From DASUBN01 sp964584665 (lineage in GTDB: Bacteria; Pseudomonadota; Gammaproteobacteria; Natronospirales; REEB76): a stretch of DNA of 64,000 bases. The stretch covers positions 1-64,000 of the forward strand of contig CAZPAO010000013.1 in assembly GCA_964584665.1 (NCBI GenBank). The letters run 5' to 3'. The notes under the pieces are model-generated. The model did no database searches. It had not been told where the DNA came from and worked only from the letters and a program-made list of their open reading frames with translations. The position numbers and the translations under genes are program-made. This document shows, piece after piece, positions 43,027-51,661 of this stretch (position 1 is the first letter of the stretch; every line of letters begins with the position of its first letter).

Positions 43027-44550
43027 ATGAGTGCGCCGATGCCCAAGCCCGGTATGAACCTGCGAGCCAGTACGAGCGTGCTGCTCGCGGCCGCATTGAC
43101 CGCCTGTGCCGTCGGCCCCGACTACCATGAACCCGATGCACCGGATGTGAAGGCCTATACCGGGGCGCCGGTGGCGGTCACCGCCGTGCCGGTACCGGGC
43201 GGAAGTCAGACCCTCCACTACGGGACCCTCACATCCTCCGAGTGGTGGCACGACTTCCACTCGGATGCACTCGACCGCGTGCTGCAGCAGGCACTGACGA
43301 ACAACCCGGGCCTGAGGCAGGCGCGGGAGAACCTGAGCGCCGCGCAATACGATTACAAGGCCGCCAACGGCGTCTTCTACCCGCAGGTGGGGGTCGGCGT
43401 GGGCGGACAACGCGCGCGCAGTTCCGGCGCCGGACCCGTCGTGTCTCATCCCTCCGTGTATTCGCTCTATACCGCCGATGTGCAGGTGAGCTACTCGCCG
43501 GATATCTTCGGCCTGAGCCGGTTGGTGTCCCGCCGGCAGCAGGCATTGGTGGACCTGGCCGATGACCAGCTCCAAGCGGCACGGCTCGCGCTCGTCGGCA
43601 ACGTGATCGACGTGACCCTCGACCTCGCCGCGACCGATGAAGCCCTCGATGCCACTCGCCAGAGCCTTGCCGATGAGAAGCAGATCTACGACCTGGTGAA
43701 GCTGCGTTACGACCATGGCGCCATCTCGCGGCTGGTGCTGGACGCACAGCAGACGCAGCTCTCAGACGTGGCGGCGGCGGCACCGGCGCTGGAACAGCAG
43801 CGGGACGCGGACTTGCATCTCCTCGCCATCTACACCGGACGTTTCCCCGCGGAAGGGCCGGGCGGCGATGTCCCCGGCTTCGCGGACTTGAGCCTGCCCG
43901 CGGACTTGCCGGTGACATTGCCCACAGACCTGGTCCGGGCGCGACCCGATATCCGCGCCGCCGAGGCGCAGCTGCGGGCCGCCAACGCCGAGGTGGGCGA
44001 GGCGGTGGCGCGCATGTATCCGCAGTTCACCCTCACGGGCGACGTGGGCCATGAGAGCAACCAGTGGGGCACGCTGTTCAAGCCGGCGAACGAGATCTGG
44101 AATCTCGCCGCCAACCTGTTCGTGCCCATCTTCGAAGGCGACACGCTGGAGGCGGAGAAGGAATCCGCCGAGGCCCAATACCGGGGCATCTTCGACCAAT
44201 ACCAGGCGACGGTGCTGGAAGCCTTCCGCCAGGTGGCGGATGTGCTCGGCGCGTTGGAGCACGATGCGGACGTGCTGTCGGCGCGGGTGGACCAGGAGGC
44301 ATCGGCGAAAGAAGCTTTCGCCCTGGCGCGCGAACAGTACAAGGCGGGGGCCATCGGCTACCTCGACCTCTTGAACAGCGAAGTCAGCTACCAATCGGCG
44401 CGTATCGCCCTGGTGGATGCCCGCCAGCAGCGTTATGCCGATACCGCGGCCCTGTACGTGGCCATGGGCGGTGGGGCATGGACCGAGGCCCATGAGACGG
44501 TCCCGGCGGCTGCTACTACGGCGTCTCCCGCAGCGGGCACCCCGGATTGA
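43027..44550 (+). CDS. RND efflux outer-membrane factor, NodT type lipoprotein
   Basis: A 507-residue outer-membrane channel with a lipobox (LTAC near residue 26) and two OEP repeats. ACAVGPDYHEPD after the lipobox and the repeated ALTNNPGLRQARENL / RPDIRAAEAQLRAANAEVGEA pattern are typical. Three in-frame ATGs (43027, 43039 and 43054) are possible starts. It is first in the efflux operon and would form the exit duct for the pump that follows. Confidence 0.92.
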   Translation: MSAPMPKPGMNLRASTSVLLAAALTACAVGPDYHEPDAPDVKAYTGAPVAVTAVPVPGGSQTLHYGTLTSSEWWHDFHSDALDRVLQQALTNNPGLRQARENLSAAQYDYKAANGVFYPQVGVGVGGQRARSSGAGPVVSHPSVYSLYTADVQVSYSPDIFGLSRLVSRRQQALVDLADDQLQAARLALVGNVIDVTLDLAATDEALDATRQSLADEKQIYDLVKLRYDHGAISRLVLDAQQTQLSDVAAAAPALEQQRDADLHLLAIYTGRFPAEGPGGDVPGFADLSLPADLPVTLPTDLVRARPDIRAAEAQLRAANAEVGEAVARMYPQFTLTGDVGHESNQWGTLFKPANEIWNLAANLFVPIFEGDTLEAEKESAEAQYRGIFDQYQATVLEAFRQVADVLGALEHDADVLSARVDQEASAKEAFALAREQYKAGAIGYLDLLNSEVSYQSARIALVDARQQRYADTAALYVAMGGGAWTEAHETVPAAATTASPAAGTPD

Positions 44551-44592
44551 TGCGCCGCGCCGGCAGGCGTGGCCATAGGAGAACAGGAACAT

Positions 44593-45666
44593 ATGAAGAA
44601 CAAGCAGACCCTCATCGTCATCATCCTGCTGGTAGTGGTGTTCGGCGGCCTGTTCGGCGGCCGTGCCTGGGTGAACCACCGGAGCGCCGCGGCGGCTGCC
44701 GCCCGCAGTGCGCCATCAGTGACCGTATCCACGGCCCAGGCCCAATCGGAACATTGGACGCCGGACGTGCACGTGGTGGGCAGCCTGCAGGCGGAGGAAG
44801 GGGTGCAGCTCACGGCGCAGATCGCCGGCAACGTCACCGCCATCGCCTTCAAGTCCGGCGACAAGGTTGAGAAGGGCGTGCTGCTGGTGCAGCTGGACGA
44901 TGGCACCGAACTCGCGCAACTCCATGCCGACGAGGCCAAGCAGAAGCTGGCGCAGGCGGAGATAGACCGGACACAGGACCTCTTCAAGCTGCAGGCGGCC
45001 AGCCAGTCCGACCTCGATACAGCCCAGGCGAACTACGGCAGCGCCACCGCTGCGGTTGAGAGCGACAAGGCGACGCTGCGCAAGCTCGCCATCACCGCGC
45101 CGTTCTCCGGCGTCGCCGGCATCCGGCAGGTGAGCCTAGGCCAGTACGTGGCGCCGGGCACCGTGGTGGTGAGCCTCCAATCCTGGGATCCACTGCACCT
45201 CGAGTTCAGCATCCCGCAGGCGGAGGCGGCATTGCTCCGCAACGGCCAGCGGGTCGAGTTCACGGTTGACGCGCTGCCGGGCCGCAGGTCCGTGGGCGAG
45301 GTGACAGCCATGGATTCGCGCATCGATCCCGCCACGCGCAACGTCGGCGTCGAGGCGACCCTTGCCAACCGCGACCTGCAGCTCCGTCCCGGCATGTACG
45401 GCGACGTGCACCTGTCCATGGGCAAGGAGCGGGAAGTGGTGACGGTGCCGAGCATCGCCCTGAGCTACAACACCTACGGCAACTTCGTGTTCATAGTGGA
45501 TGCGGACGGCACGGTGCACCAGCGCATGCTGGTGACCAGCGACGAACGTGACGGCAAGGTGCTGGTCGAGAGCGGCCTCAAGGCCGGCGAGACGGTGGTG
45601 ACCGCGGGCCAGACCAAGCTGCACGAGGGCTCGCACATCACCGTCAACAACAGCGTACAGCCCTAA
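44593..45666 (+). CDS. RND efflux periplasmic adaptor
   Basis: A 357-residue membrane-fusion protein with an N-terminal hydrophobic anchor (TLIVIILLVVVFGGLFGG), lipoyl halves (GNVTAIAFKSGDKVEKGVLLVQLDD and ITAPFSGVAGIRQVSLGQYV), a short alpha hairpin and barrel domains. ATG 44593 has AGGAG upstream; a GTG at 44569 is less likely. It joins the pump to the outer-membrane factor. Confidence 0.93.
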   Translation: MKNKQTLIVIILLVVVFGGLFGGRAWVNHRSAAAAAARSAPSVTVSTAQAQSEHWTPDVHVVGSLQAEEGVQLTAQIAGNVTAIAFKSGDKVEKGVLLVQLDDGTELAQLHADEAKQKLAQAEIDRTQDLFKLQAASQSDLDTAQANYGSATAAVESDKATLRKLAITAPFSGVAGIRQVSLGQYVAPGTVVVSLQSWDPLHLEFSIPQAEAALLRNGQRVEFTVDALPGRRSVGEVTAMDSRIDPATRNVGVEATLANRDLQLRPGMYGDVHLSMGKEREVVTVPSIALSYNTYGNFVFIVDADGTVHQRMLVTSDERDGKVLVESGLKAGETVVTAGQTKLHEGSHITVNNSVQP

Positions 45667-45679
45667 GCCTGGGACAGCC

Positions 45680-48600
45680 ATGAAGTTCACCGACATCTTC
45701 GTCCGCCGCCCGGTACTTGCGAGCGCCGTGAGCATGGCCATCTTGCTGCTGGGCCTGCGCGCCTGGCTGGGCATGACGGTACGGCAGTACCCGGACGTCA
45801 CCACCACGGTGGTGACCGTGACCACAGCCGACCCCGGCGCGAGCCCCGAGACGGTCAAGGCCTTCATCACCTCGCCCCTGGAGCAAGTGATTGCCTCGGC
45901 CCCCGGCATCGACTACATGACGGCCACCAGCGCCATTAGCACCTCCACCATCACCGTGTACATGCGGCTGAACTACGACCCTAACGCCGCGGTGTCCCAG
46001 ATCATGTCCAAGGTGAACCAGGTGCTGAACGTGCTGCCGCCGGGCAGCCAGGCACCGATCATCAACGAGACGGTGGGTGATTCCACCGCGCTCATGTACC
46101 TGTCCTTCGACAGCACCCAGATGTCGCAGCAGCAGATCGACGATTACCTGCTGCGTGTGGTGCAGCCCAAGATCCAGGGCGTCGCCGGCGTGGCCCAGGC
46201 GCAGATCCGCCCCACAGGCACCGATCCCAGCGGCAATGCCTTCGCGTTGCGCGTGTGGCTCGACCCGGTGCGCATGGCCGCGCTCTCCATCACACCGGCC
46301 CAGGTATCCCAGGCGCTGCAGGCAAACAACTTCATCTCCGCCATCGGCAGCACGCGTGGCACCAGCAAGCAGGTGACAATCACCGCCACCACCTCCCTGA
46401 ATGACCTCAACCAGTTCAAGCGGCTGGTGGTGGCTGACGTGAACGGCACCGTGGTGCGACTGCAGGACGTGGGTGACGTGAAACTCGGCGCGGAGAACTA
46501 CGACCAGTCGGTGTACTTCAACGGCGTGCCGGCGGTGTTCATCGGCGTGTTCCCGACCCCCGACGCCAACGACCTGGACGTGGCGGACGGCGTGCACAAG
46601 GCGTTCGAGGATCTGAAGGCTGCGCTGCCGCCGGGCATGGAGGCGGTCAATGCCTACGATGGCAGCGTCTACATCACCAAGTCCATCCACGAGGTGATCT
46701 TCACCATCGCCATCACGCTGCTGGTGGTGGTGATCGTGATCTTCCTGTTCCTGGGTTCGCTGCGCTCGCTGCTGATGCCGGGGGCCGCCATCCCGCTGTC
46801 CGTGGTGGGCGCCGGTCTCTTCATGCTGGCCTGCGGCTTCAGCATCAACCTGCTGACCTTGCTGGCGGTGGTGTTGTCCATCGGGCTGGTGGTGGACGAT
46901 GCCATCATCGTGGTGGAGAACATCCATCGTCACATCGAGGAGGGCATGAAACCCTTCGATGCGGCCCTGCGCGGCGCGCGGGAGCTGGCGAGCCCCATCA
47001 TCGTCATGTCCACCACGCTGGCGGCGGTGTTCGCACCCATCGGCTTCCTGGGCGGACTCACGGGCAGCCTGTTCACGGAATTCGCCTTCACCCTGGTGTT
47101 CACGGTGGCGGTGTCCATGATCGTCGCCTTGACCCTCACGCCCATGCTGAGCTCGAAGGTGTTGGTACACACGCCCCCTGAAGGCCTGGCCCATTTCCTG
47201 GAGAGCAACTTCGAGAAGCTACGCCGGGCCTATGACCGGTCCCTGCACTCGGTCCTACAGTTCCGCCCGCTGGTGCTGCTGGTCTCGGCGGCGCTCTTCC
47301 TCAGCATCCCGTTCCTGTTCCTGGGATCGCGCAGCGAACTCGCGCCCACCGAGGACCAGGGCCTGATCCTGGTGTCCGGCAACGCGCCTTCGACCGCCAC
47401 GCTGCATTACCTCAACGCCTACGCCGGACAGATGCGCGGCATCTTCAAGGACTTCCCGGAGACGGGCGGCCTGTTCCAGATCAACGGCATCTCCCTCACC
47501 GGCGGTTCCGGCAACAACGGCCTGGTGGCGGGCATGCGCCTCACCGACTGGGACGACCGCAAGCGCACCCAGATGGAGATCATGCCGCAGCTGCAACAGA
47601 AGCTCGGTGCCGTGGCGGGGCTGGAGACGGTCGCCTTCACGCGCCCGGCGCTGCCGGGTTCCGCCGGCGGCCTGCCGGTGCAGTTCGTGCTGACCTCCAG
47701 CGCGGACTACACGGATATCAACAATGCCGCCACCAGCCTGATCAACGAGGCCATGCAGAGCGGCAAGTTCGCCTACATGACCAAGGACCTGCGCTACGAC
47801 AACCCGCAAGTGGTGCTGGACATCGACCGGGACACCGCCGCCAGCCTCGGCATCAGCATGAACGCCATCGGCAGCAACCTGGCGCCGCTCCTGAGCGAGA
47901 ACCTGGTTGGCCGCTTCGACATGCAGGGCCATAGCTACGAGATCATCCCGCAGGTGCCCGACTCGATGCGCGACGATCCGGAGGCGCTGAAGAGCTTCTA
48001 CGTGCCGACCAGCGGCGGCAAGCTGGTAAGCCTCGCCACCGTGGCGAAGATCGACCACAAAGTGCAGCCCACCTTCCTGCCCCAGTTCCAGCAGCTCAAT
48101 TCCGCCACCCTCCAGGGCGTGATGGCGCCGGGAGTGACCCTGGGCTCGGCGCTGGACTATCTGCGCGAAACCGCCAGGCGCATCCTGCCCTCGGGCTACC
48201 TCATCGACTACGCCAGCCAGTCGCGCCAGTACGTACAGCAGGGCAACACCGTCATCTGGACCTTCCTGCTGTCCATTACACTGGTGTACCTGATCCTGGC
48301 AGCGCAGTTCGAGAGCTTCCGCGACCCCCTCATCGTGCTCATCACAGTGCCCATGTCCGTGTGCGGTGCCCTGGTGTTCCTGTATCTCGGGCTCGCTACC
48401 CTCAACATCTACACCGAGGTGGGCCTCATCACGCTCATAGGGCTGATCACGAAGCAGGGCATCCTGATCGTGCAGTTCGCCAACGTGATCCAGGAGGAAG
48501 AGGGGCTGGACCGGGCTGCGGCGGTGCAGAAGGCCTCCAGTATCCGCCTGCGGCCCATCCTCATGACCACCGGCGCCATGGTGTTCGGCGTGGTACCGCT

Positions 48601-48763
48601 GCTGATGGCGAGCGGCCCCGGTGCCGTGAGCCGCTTCGACATGGGGCTCGTGATCGCCGCCGGCCTCACCATCGGCTCGCTGTTCTCCCTCTACGTGGTG
48701 CCGGTGTTCTACAGTTACATAGCCGAGGTCAAGGAGCGCGCAGCGCCGGAAGGGGAGGCATGA
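45680..48763 (+). CDS. RND multidrug efflux permease, HAE-1-like
   Basis: A 1027-residue inner-membrane pump with the typical 12-helix duplicated layout. The start FTDIFVRRPVLASAVSM and the proton-relay pair Asp406-Asp407 in GLVVDDAIIVVENIHRHIEEG are characteristic of AcrB/MexI-type pumps. Large periplasmic loops follow helices 1 and 7. It lies 13 bases after the adaptor gene. Drugs or other hydrophobic compounds are the expected substrates, and the set is probably induced through the MarR protein. Confidence 0.94.
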   Translation: MKFTDIFVRRPVLASAVSMAILLLGLRAWLGMTVRQYPDVTTTVVTVTTADPGASPETVKAFITSPLEQVIASAPGIDYMTATSAISTSTITVYMRLNYDPNAAVSQIMSKVNQVLNVLPPGSQAPIINETVGDSTALMYLSFDSTQMSQQQIDDYLLRVVQPKIQGVAGVAQAQIRPTGTDPSGNAFALRVWLDPVRMAALSITPAQVSQALQANNFISAIGSTRGTSKQVTITATTSLNDLNQFKRLVVADVNGTVVRLQDVGDVKLGAENYDQSVYFNGVPAVFIGVFPTPDANDLDVADGVHKAFEDLKAALPPGMEAVNAYDGSVYITKSIHEVIFTIAITLLVVVIVIFLFLGSLRSLLMPGAAIPLSVVGAGLFMLACGFSINLLTLLAVVLSIGLVVDDAIIVVENIHRHIEEGMKPFDAALRGARELASPIIVMSTTLAAVFAPIGFLGGLTGSLFTEFAFTLVFTVAVSMIVALTLTPMLSSKVLVHTPPEGLAHFLESNFEKLRRAYDRSLHSVLQFRPLVLLVSAALFLSIPFLFLGSRSELAPTEDQGLILVSGNAPSTATLHYLNAYAGQMRGIFKDFPETGGLFQINGISLTGGSGNNGLVAGMRLTDWDDRKRTQMEIMPQLQQKLGAVAGLETVAFTRPALPGSAGGLPVQFVLTSSADYTDINNAATSLINEAMQSGKFAYMTKDLRYDNPQVVLDIDRDTAASLGISMNAIGSNLAPLLSENLVGRFDMQGHSYEIIPQVPDSMRDDPEALKSFYVPTSGGKLVSLATVAKIDHKVQPTFLPQFQQLNSATLQGVMAPGVTLGSALDYLRETARRILPSGYLIDYASQSRQYVQQGNTVIWTFLLSITLVYLILAAQFESFRDPLIVLITVPMSVCGALVFLYLGLATLNIYTEVGLITLIGLITKQGILIVQFANVIQEEEGLDRAAAVQKASSIRLRPILMTTGAMVFGVVPLLMASGPGAVSRFDMGLVIAAGLTIGSLFSLYVVPVFYSYIAEVKERAAPEGEA

Positions 48764-49221
48764 AGATAGAGCTGGAGCCCATCGGCTGGGTGCGTAGCAG
48801 CCGCGCCGATGCCATCGACGACCGCTGGGATGCGGTGGAGAGTCGCATCGAACTGGATCCGGGACGTTTCACCGAAGAGGCACTGGCAGGGCTAGATGCC
48901 TTCTCTCACCTCGTGGTGGTGTATTCCTTCCACAAGACCGATGCCGCCAAGACCGAACTCAAGGCGCGTCACCCGCGCGGGAACACCGCCTGGCCCAAGG
49001 TGGGCATCTTCGCCCAGCGCGGCAAGGACCGCCCCAACCACCTCGGCGTGTCCAGTTGCGGGATCCTCAAGGTGGAAGGCCGCGCTATCAGCGTGAGGGG
49101 CCTCGATGCCATAGACGGCACGCCTGTATTGGACCTGAAGCCCTATATGCGGGGCTTCGAGCCGCGCAGCTCCGTCCGCGAGCCGGATTGGGCGCAAGAG
49201 ATCATGCGCGAATATTGGTGA
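48760..49221 (+). CDS. TrmO/TsaA-like tRNA N6-methyltransferase
   Basis: A 153-residue protein of the TrmO (TsaA) beta-barrel family, which uses SAM to methylate t6A37 in tRNA-Thr(GGU). Family signatures are PIGWVRSS at the start, LDAFSHLVVVYSFH, and RGKDRPNHLGVSSC, with VLDLKPYM near the end. It is shorter than E. coli TrmO and lacks the C-terminal extension. ATG 48760 overlaps the pump stop, so it is translated with the efflux operon, an unexpected partner. Confidence 0.85.
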   Translation: MKIELEPIGWVRSSRADAIDDRWDAVESRIELDPGRFTEEALAGLDAFSHLVVVYSFHKTDAAKTELKARHPRGNTAWPKVGIFAQRGKDRPNHLGVSSCGILKVEGRAISVRGLDAIDGTPVLDLKPYMRGFEPRSSVREPDWAQEIMREYW

Positions 49222-49287
49222 CCCTCCGCATCAGGTAATCACCTGATGTCATGACATAAGCCTCGCATCCGGCCCGGCGCCATATGT

Positions 49288-49312
49288 CTCTCTGTGCGCG
49301 ACCGCACAGTAA
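49288..49312. promoter_or_regulatory. Stress-module palindrome, copy 1
   Basis: CTCTc-TGTGCG-cgac-CGCACAG-tAA, with a perfect CTGTGCG/CGCACAG inverted repeat at 49292-49309, lies 55 bases before the DUF1328 start. A near-identical copy lies at 50703-50727. Shared spacing, arms and flanks suggest one regulator or sigma-dependent element for both small gene sets. Confidence 0.55.
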
Positions 49313-49364
49313 CAACCCATGCTGCAGCGTAATTTGGTGCTCAACCAAAAAAGGAGCACCGCTC

Positions 49365-49535
49365 ATGTTGTACTGGACCGGAGTCTTCCTCGTCATCGCC
49401 ATCATCGCCGCGGTGTTCGGTTTCGGCGGCATAGCCGCCGGTGCCGTAGGCATCGCCAAGATACTGTTCTTCATATTCATCGTATTGTTCCTACTCTCGT
49501 TGGTGTTCGGTCTGGCCCGCCGCGGCCGGCCCTGA
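49365..49535 (+). CDS. DUF1328-family small membrane protein
   Basis: A 56-residue protein with two hydrophobic segments (LYWTGVFLVIAIIAAVFGFGG and IAKILFFIFIVLFLLSLVFG), matching the DUF1328 (YtjA-like) family. AAGGAG precedes the ATG at 49365. These proteins often occur with stress-induced small envelope genes; the molecular role is not known. Confidence 0.88.
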   Translation: MLYWTGVFLVIAIIAAVFGFGGIAAGAVGIAKILFFIFIVLFLLSLVFGLARRGRP

Positions 49536-49589
49536 CATCATCTGACCCAGCCTCACTTTCCGACCACGTCTACACAGCAGGAGACATTC

Positions 49590-49928
49590 ATGACCGCCAG
49601 GAACGCCACAATCCAGCAAGCCAGCAAGGAAAAACTCATCGCCGACTTCGAAGCGTTGATAGCCGACACCGAGGAACTGCTCGGCGCCACCGCCAATCAA
49701 GGCGGCGAGAAGATCTCGCTCCTCCGCACCAAGATGGCCGATCGCCTGGCCGACGCCAAGGACCGGATCACGGCTGTGCAGCAGTCTGTCGTCGAGAAAG
49801 CCAGGGCCACCGCCAAGGTGACCGATGACTATGTGCGGGGCAATCCTTGGCAGTCCGTGGCGATCGCCGGCGGCGTGGGCTTCCTGCTGGGCTTCCTGGT
49901 GACCCGGATCGGCTCATCCTCAAAATGA
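49590..49928 (+). CDS. DUF883-family protein (ElaB/YqjD-like)
   Basis: A 112-residue protein with a long amphipathic, charged helix and a C-terminal membrane anchor (WQSVAIAGGVGFLLGFLVTRIG). E. coli relatives ElaB and YqjD are tail-anchored proteins that bind ribosomes in stationary phase. The gene overlaps the YqjE-like gene by 4 bases. A CAGGAGA ribosome site precedes the ATG. Confidence 0.9.
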   Translation: MTARNATIQQASKEKLIADFEALIADTEELLGATANQGGEKISLLRTKMADRLADAKDRITAVQQSVVEKARATAKVTDDYVRGNPWQSVAIAGGVGFLLGFLVTRIGSSSK

Positions 49929-50329
49929 TGATCGAGGAGGGGGGCGGGGTGGTGGCAGCGGAACGTCCGCACGGGATCATGGCCTCGGCCAAGGCCCTGG
50001 TGGCGACGCTCGTCGCCATCGCCGCCACTCGCCTGGAGATCTTCGCCACCGAACTGGAAGAGGAACGGTTGAGGTTGAGCTCGGCCGCCGCCTGGGCGGC
50101 CCTCACCCTCATGTTCCTGGCGCTGGCGATGATCTTCCTGTCGTTATTGGTGGTGGTGGCGTTCTGGGATGAGCACCGGCTCCTCGCCATCAGCTGCGTC
50201 GCGCTCATCTACCTGGTAATGGGCGCCATCTCAGCGCGCCAGCTCTCGTTGCGACTCGCCAGACACGCACCGCTCTTCTCGGCGACCCTCGAGGAGCTGC
50301 GGAAGGACCGGGCGGGACTGGAGCCATGA
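49925..50329 (+). CDS. YqjE-like phage holin superfamily membrane protein
   Basis: A 134-residue inner-membrane protein with two hydrophobic helices at about 57-80 and 87-107, resembling YqjE/phage-holin III family members that sit between YqjD- and YqjK-like genes. ATG 49925 overlaps the DUF883 stop, and the stop overlaps the next start, so all three are coupled. Confidence 0.85.
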   Translation: MMIEEGGGVVAAERPHGIMASAKALVATLVAIAATRLEIFATELEEERLRLSSAAAWAALTLMFLALAMIFLSLLVVVAFWDEHRLLAISCVALIYLVMGAISARQLSLRLARHAPLFSATLEELRKDRAGLEP

Positions 50330-50643
50330 TCACGCGCCTGGAAAGCCGCCTCGCGCTGTTGCAGCGTCGGCGTGAATACCTCGTGGACCGGGCTGCACTA
50401 CAGCGGCTTGAATTGGCCGAGGCAGGGCAGGGGCTCGAGCACCCCTTGCGCTGGATGGACACCGGGATGGCGTTCGCAGCGAACTTGCGTGCGAATGGCG
50501 GTCTCTCCGCACTGGGAGCGATGCTCGCCATGAGCACACGACTGGCCCGCACCCGTGCCTGGGTGGCGCGCGGTCTCATGCTCTACCAGGCCTTCAAGTT
50601 CGTCCGTTCACGCTTCGCGCGACGGGAAGAAGCTTCAGTCTGA
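50326..50643 (+). CDS. YqjK-like small protein
   Basis: A 105-residue basic protein, mostly helical, with the LESRLALLQRRREYL start typical of YqjK-like proteins. It ends in an amphipathic, Arg-rich segment. It completes the yqjD-yqjE-yqjK-like order. Its function is unknown. No clear terminator follows. Confidence 0.7.
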   Translation: MITRLESRLALLQRRREYLVDRAALQRLELAEAGQGLEHPLRWMDTGMAFAANLRANGGLSALGAMLAMSTRLARTRAWVARGLMLYQAFKFVRSRFARREEASV

Positions 50644-50702
50644 TCACGTCCTGATTCCGACCTTACCGTTCGGGAGATCACCTGCACCGTTGCACGCTTC
50701 AA

Positions 50703-50727
50703 CTCTATGTGCGGTGCTGCACAGAAA
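50703..50727. promoter_or_regulatory. Stress-module palindrome, copy 2
   Basis: CTCTa-TGTGCG-gtgc-TGCACAG-aAA lies in the gap before the BON-domain lipoprotein genes, 120 bases from the first ATG. It matches copy 1 at 49288-49312 in arms, 4-base spacer length and flanks. Confidence 0.55.
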
Positions 50728-50847
50728 TCATCTCGCAGCGGGCACATGCTGTCAGTCAGGTCACAGGACCGGATCGCGATGGACATGCAATCCCGGATGC
50801 CGGTACCTCAATAAAAACTAACCGACCCAGCTGAAGGAGCATCAACG

Positions 50848-51201
50848 ATGAGGACCCCCAACAGATATTTCGCCGCAGCCGCTGCCGGCACGCTGCTGGC
50901 AGCACTGATAGGCTGCAGCCACGAACCGCAACGAGGCAACTACAGCAGCGACAATCCCGCCGGGACATCCACCCAGGCGGTGGATGACGTGACCATCACC
51001 AACAATGTCGAGGCCGCGCTCGGCAATACGCCTGGTATCACCGCCAGCCAGGTCAACGTTCAGACCAGCAGCGGCGTGGTGATCCTGAGCGGCGATGTGG
51101 ATTCCTCGTCCGCCGCCAGTGCCGCGGTGAGTGCCGCCCAAGGCGTCAACGGCGTGAGTTCGGTCAAGAACGACTTGACCGTCAAACCGCCCCAATCGTA
51201 A
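50848..51201 (+). CDS. BON-domain lipoprotein, first of a tandem pair
   Basis: A 117-residue lipoprotein (lipobox LIGC near residue 23) with one BON domain (about 45-112: VDDVTITNNVEAAL, GVVILSGDVDS, NGVSSVKNDLTV). BON proteins such as OsmY and Kbp bind membranes or small ligands and respond to stress. AAGGAG precedes the ATG. The copy at 51214 is a clear paralogue. Confidence 0.9.
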   Translation: MRTPNRYFAAAAAGTLLAALIGCSHEPQRGNYSSDNPAGTSTQAVDDVTITNNVEAALGNTPGITASQVNVQTSSGVVILSGDVDSSSAASAAVSAAQGVNGVSSVKNDLTVKPPQS

Positions 51202-51213
51202 GGAGCTTCAATC

Positions 51214-51600
51214 ATGAAGATACTGACCAGATTTCCACTGTTGATCACCACCGGTGCCGTGGTCCTGAGCCTGTGCGCCTGCTCCCCCGAACCCCGTCCT
51301 GATGACGTGAAGCACACCACTACGGTGACCACCACCACGACCACCGGGCCCACCACGGATACCACCTATGCGCATCCGGTGGACGATGTGACGCTCGCTA
51401 ACCGCGTGACTTCCACCCTCAGCAATACTCCGGGCGTGGATTCGAACCTCATCACCGTCCAAGCCGATGACGGCGTGGTTACCCTGAGTGGCAACGTGCC
51501 GACGGCGGCCATGGTCTCCACGGCTGTCGCCACCACGCAGAACGTGGCGGGCGTGCGCTCGGTGCACAGCAACCTGACCGTTACCAATCCGCCGCAGTGA
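51214..51600 (+). CDS. BON-domain lipoprotein, second of a tandem pair
   Basis: A 128-residue lipoprotein (Cys in SLCAC) with a Thr-rich linker (about 32-52) and one BON domain (VDDVTLANRVTSTLS, GVVTLSGNVP, AGVRSVHSNLTV). It starts 12 bases after the first BON gene with its own AAGGAG. The pair probably arose by local duplication. A strong hairpin follows the stop. Confidence 0.9.
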   Translation: MKILTRFPLLITTGAVVLSLCACSPEPRPDDVKHTTTVTTTTTTGPTTDTTYAHPVDDVTLANRVTSTLSNTPGVDSNLITVQADDGVVTLSGNVPTAAMVSTAVATTQNVAGVRSVHSNLTVTNPPQ

Positions 51601-51615
51601 TGCGGCGATGAAAGT

Positions 51616-51643
51616 GCTGCCGCCGGGATCCGCCGGCGGCAGC
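51616..51643. terminator. Hairpin between convergent BON and coiled-coil genes
   Basis: GCTGCCGCCGG-gatccg-CCGGCGGCAGC has an 11-bp perfect GC-rich stem. No T tract follows on either strand, so it may act as a transcript end-protecting or pausing structure rather than a textbook terminator. Confidence 0.5.
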
Positions 51644-51661
51644 CACGAAGGGGAGTAGGGG

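Noticed and set aside
45644..47194. 516-codon open frame on the minus strand
   Set aside because: Antisense to the RND permease, with His/Gly/Gln-rich low-complexity translation typical of a shadow frame.
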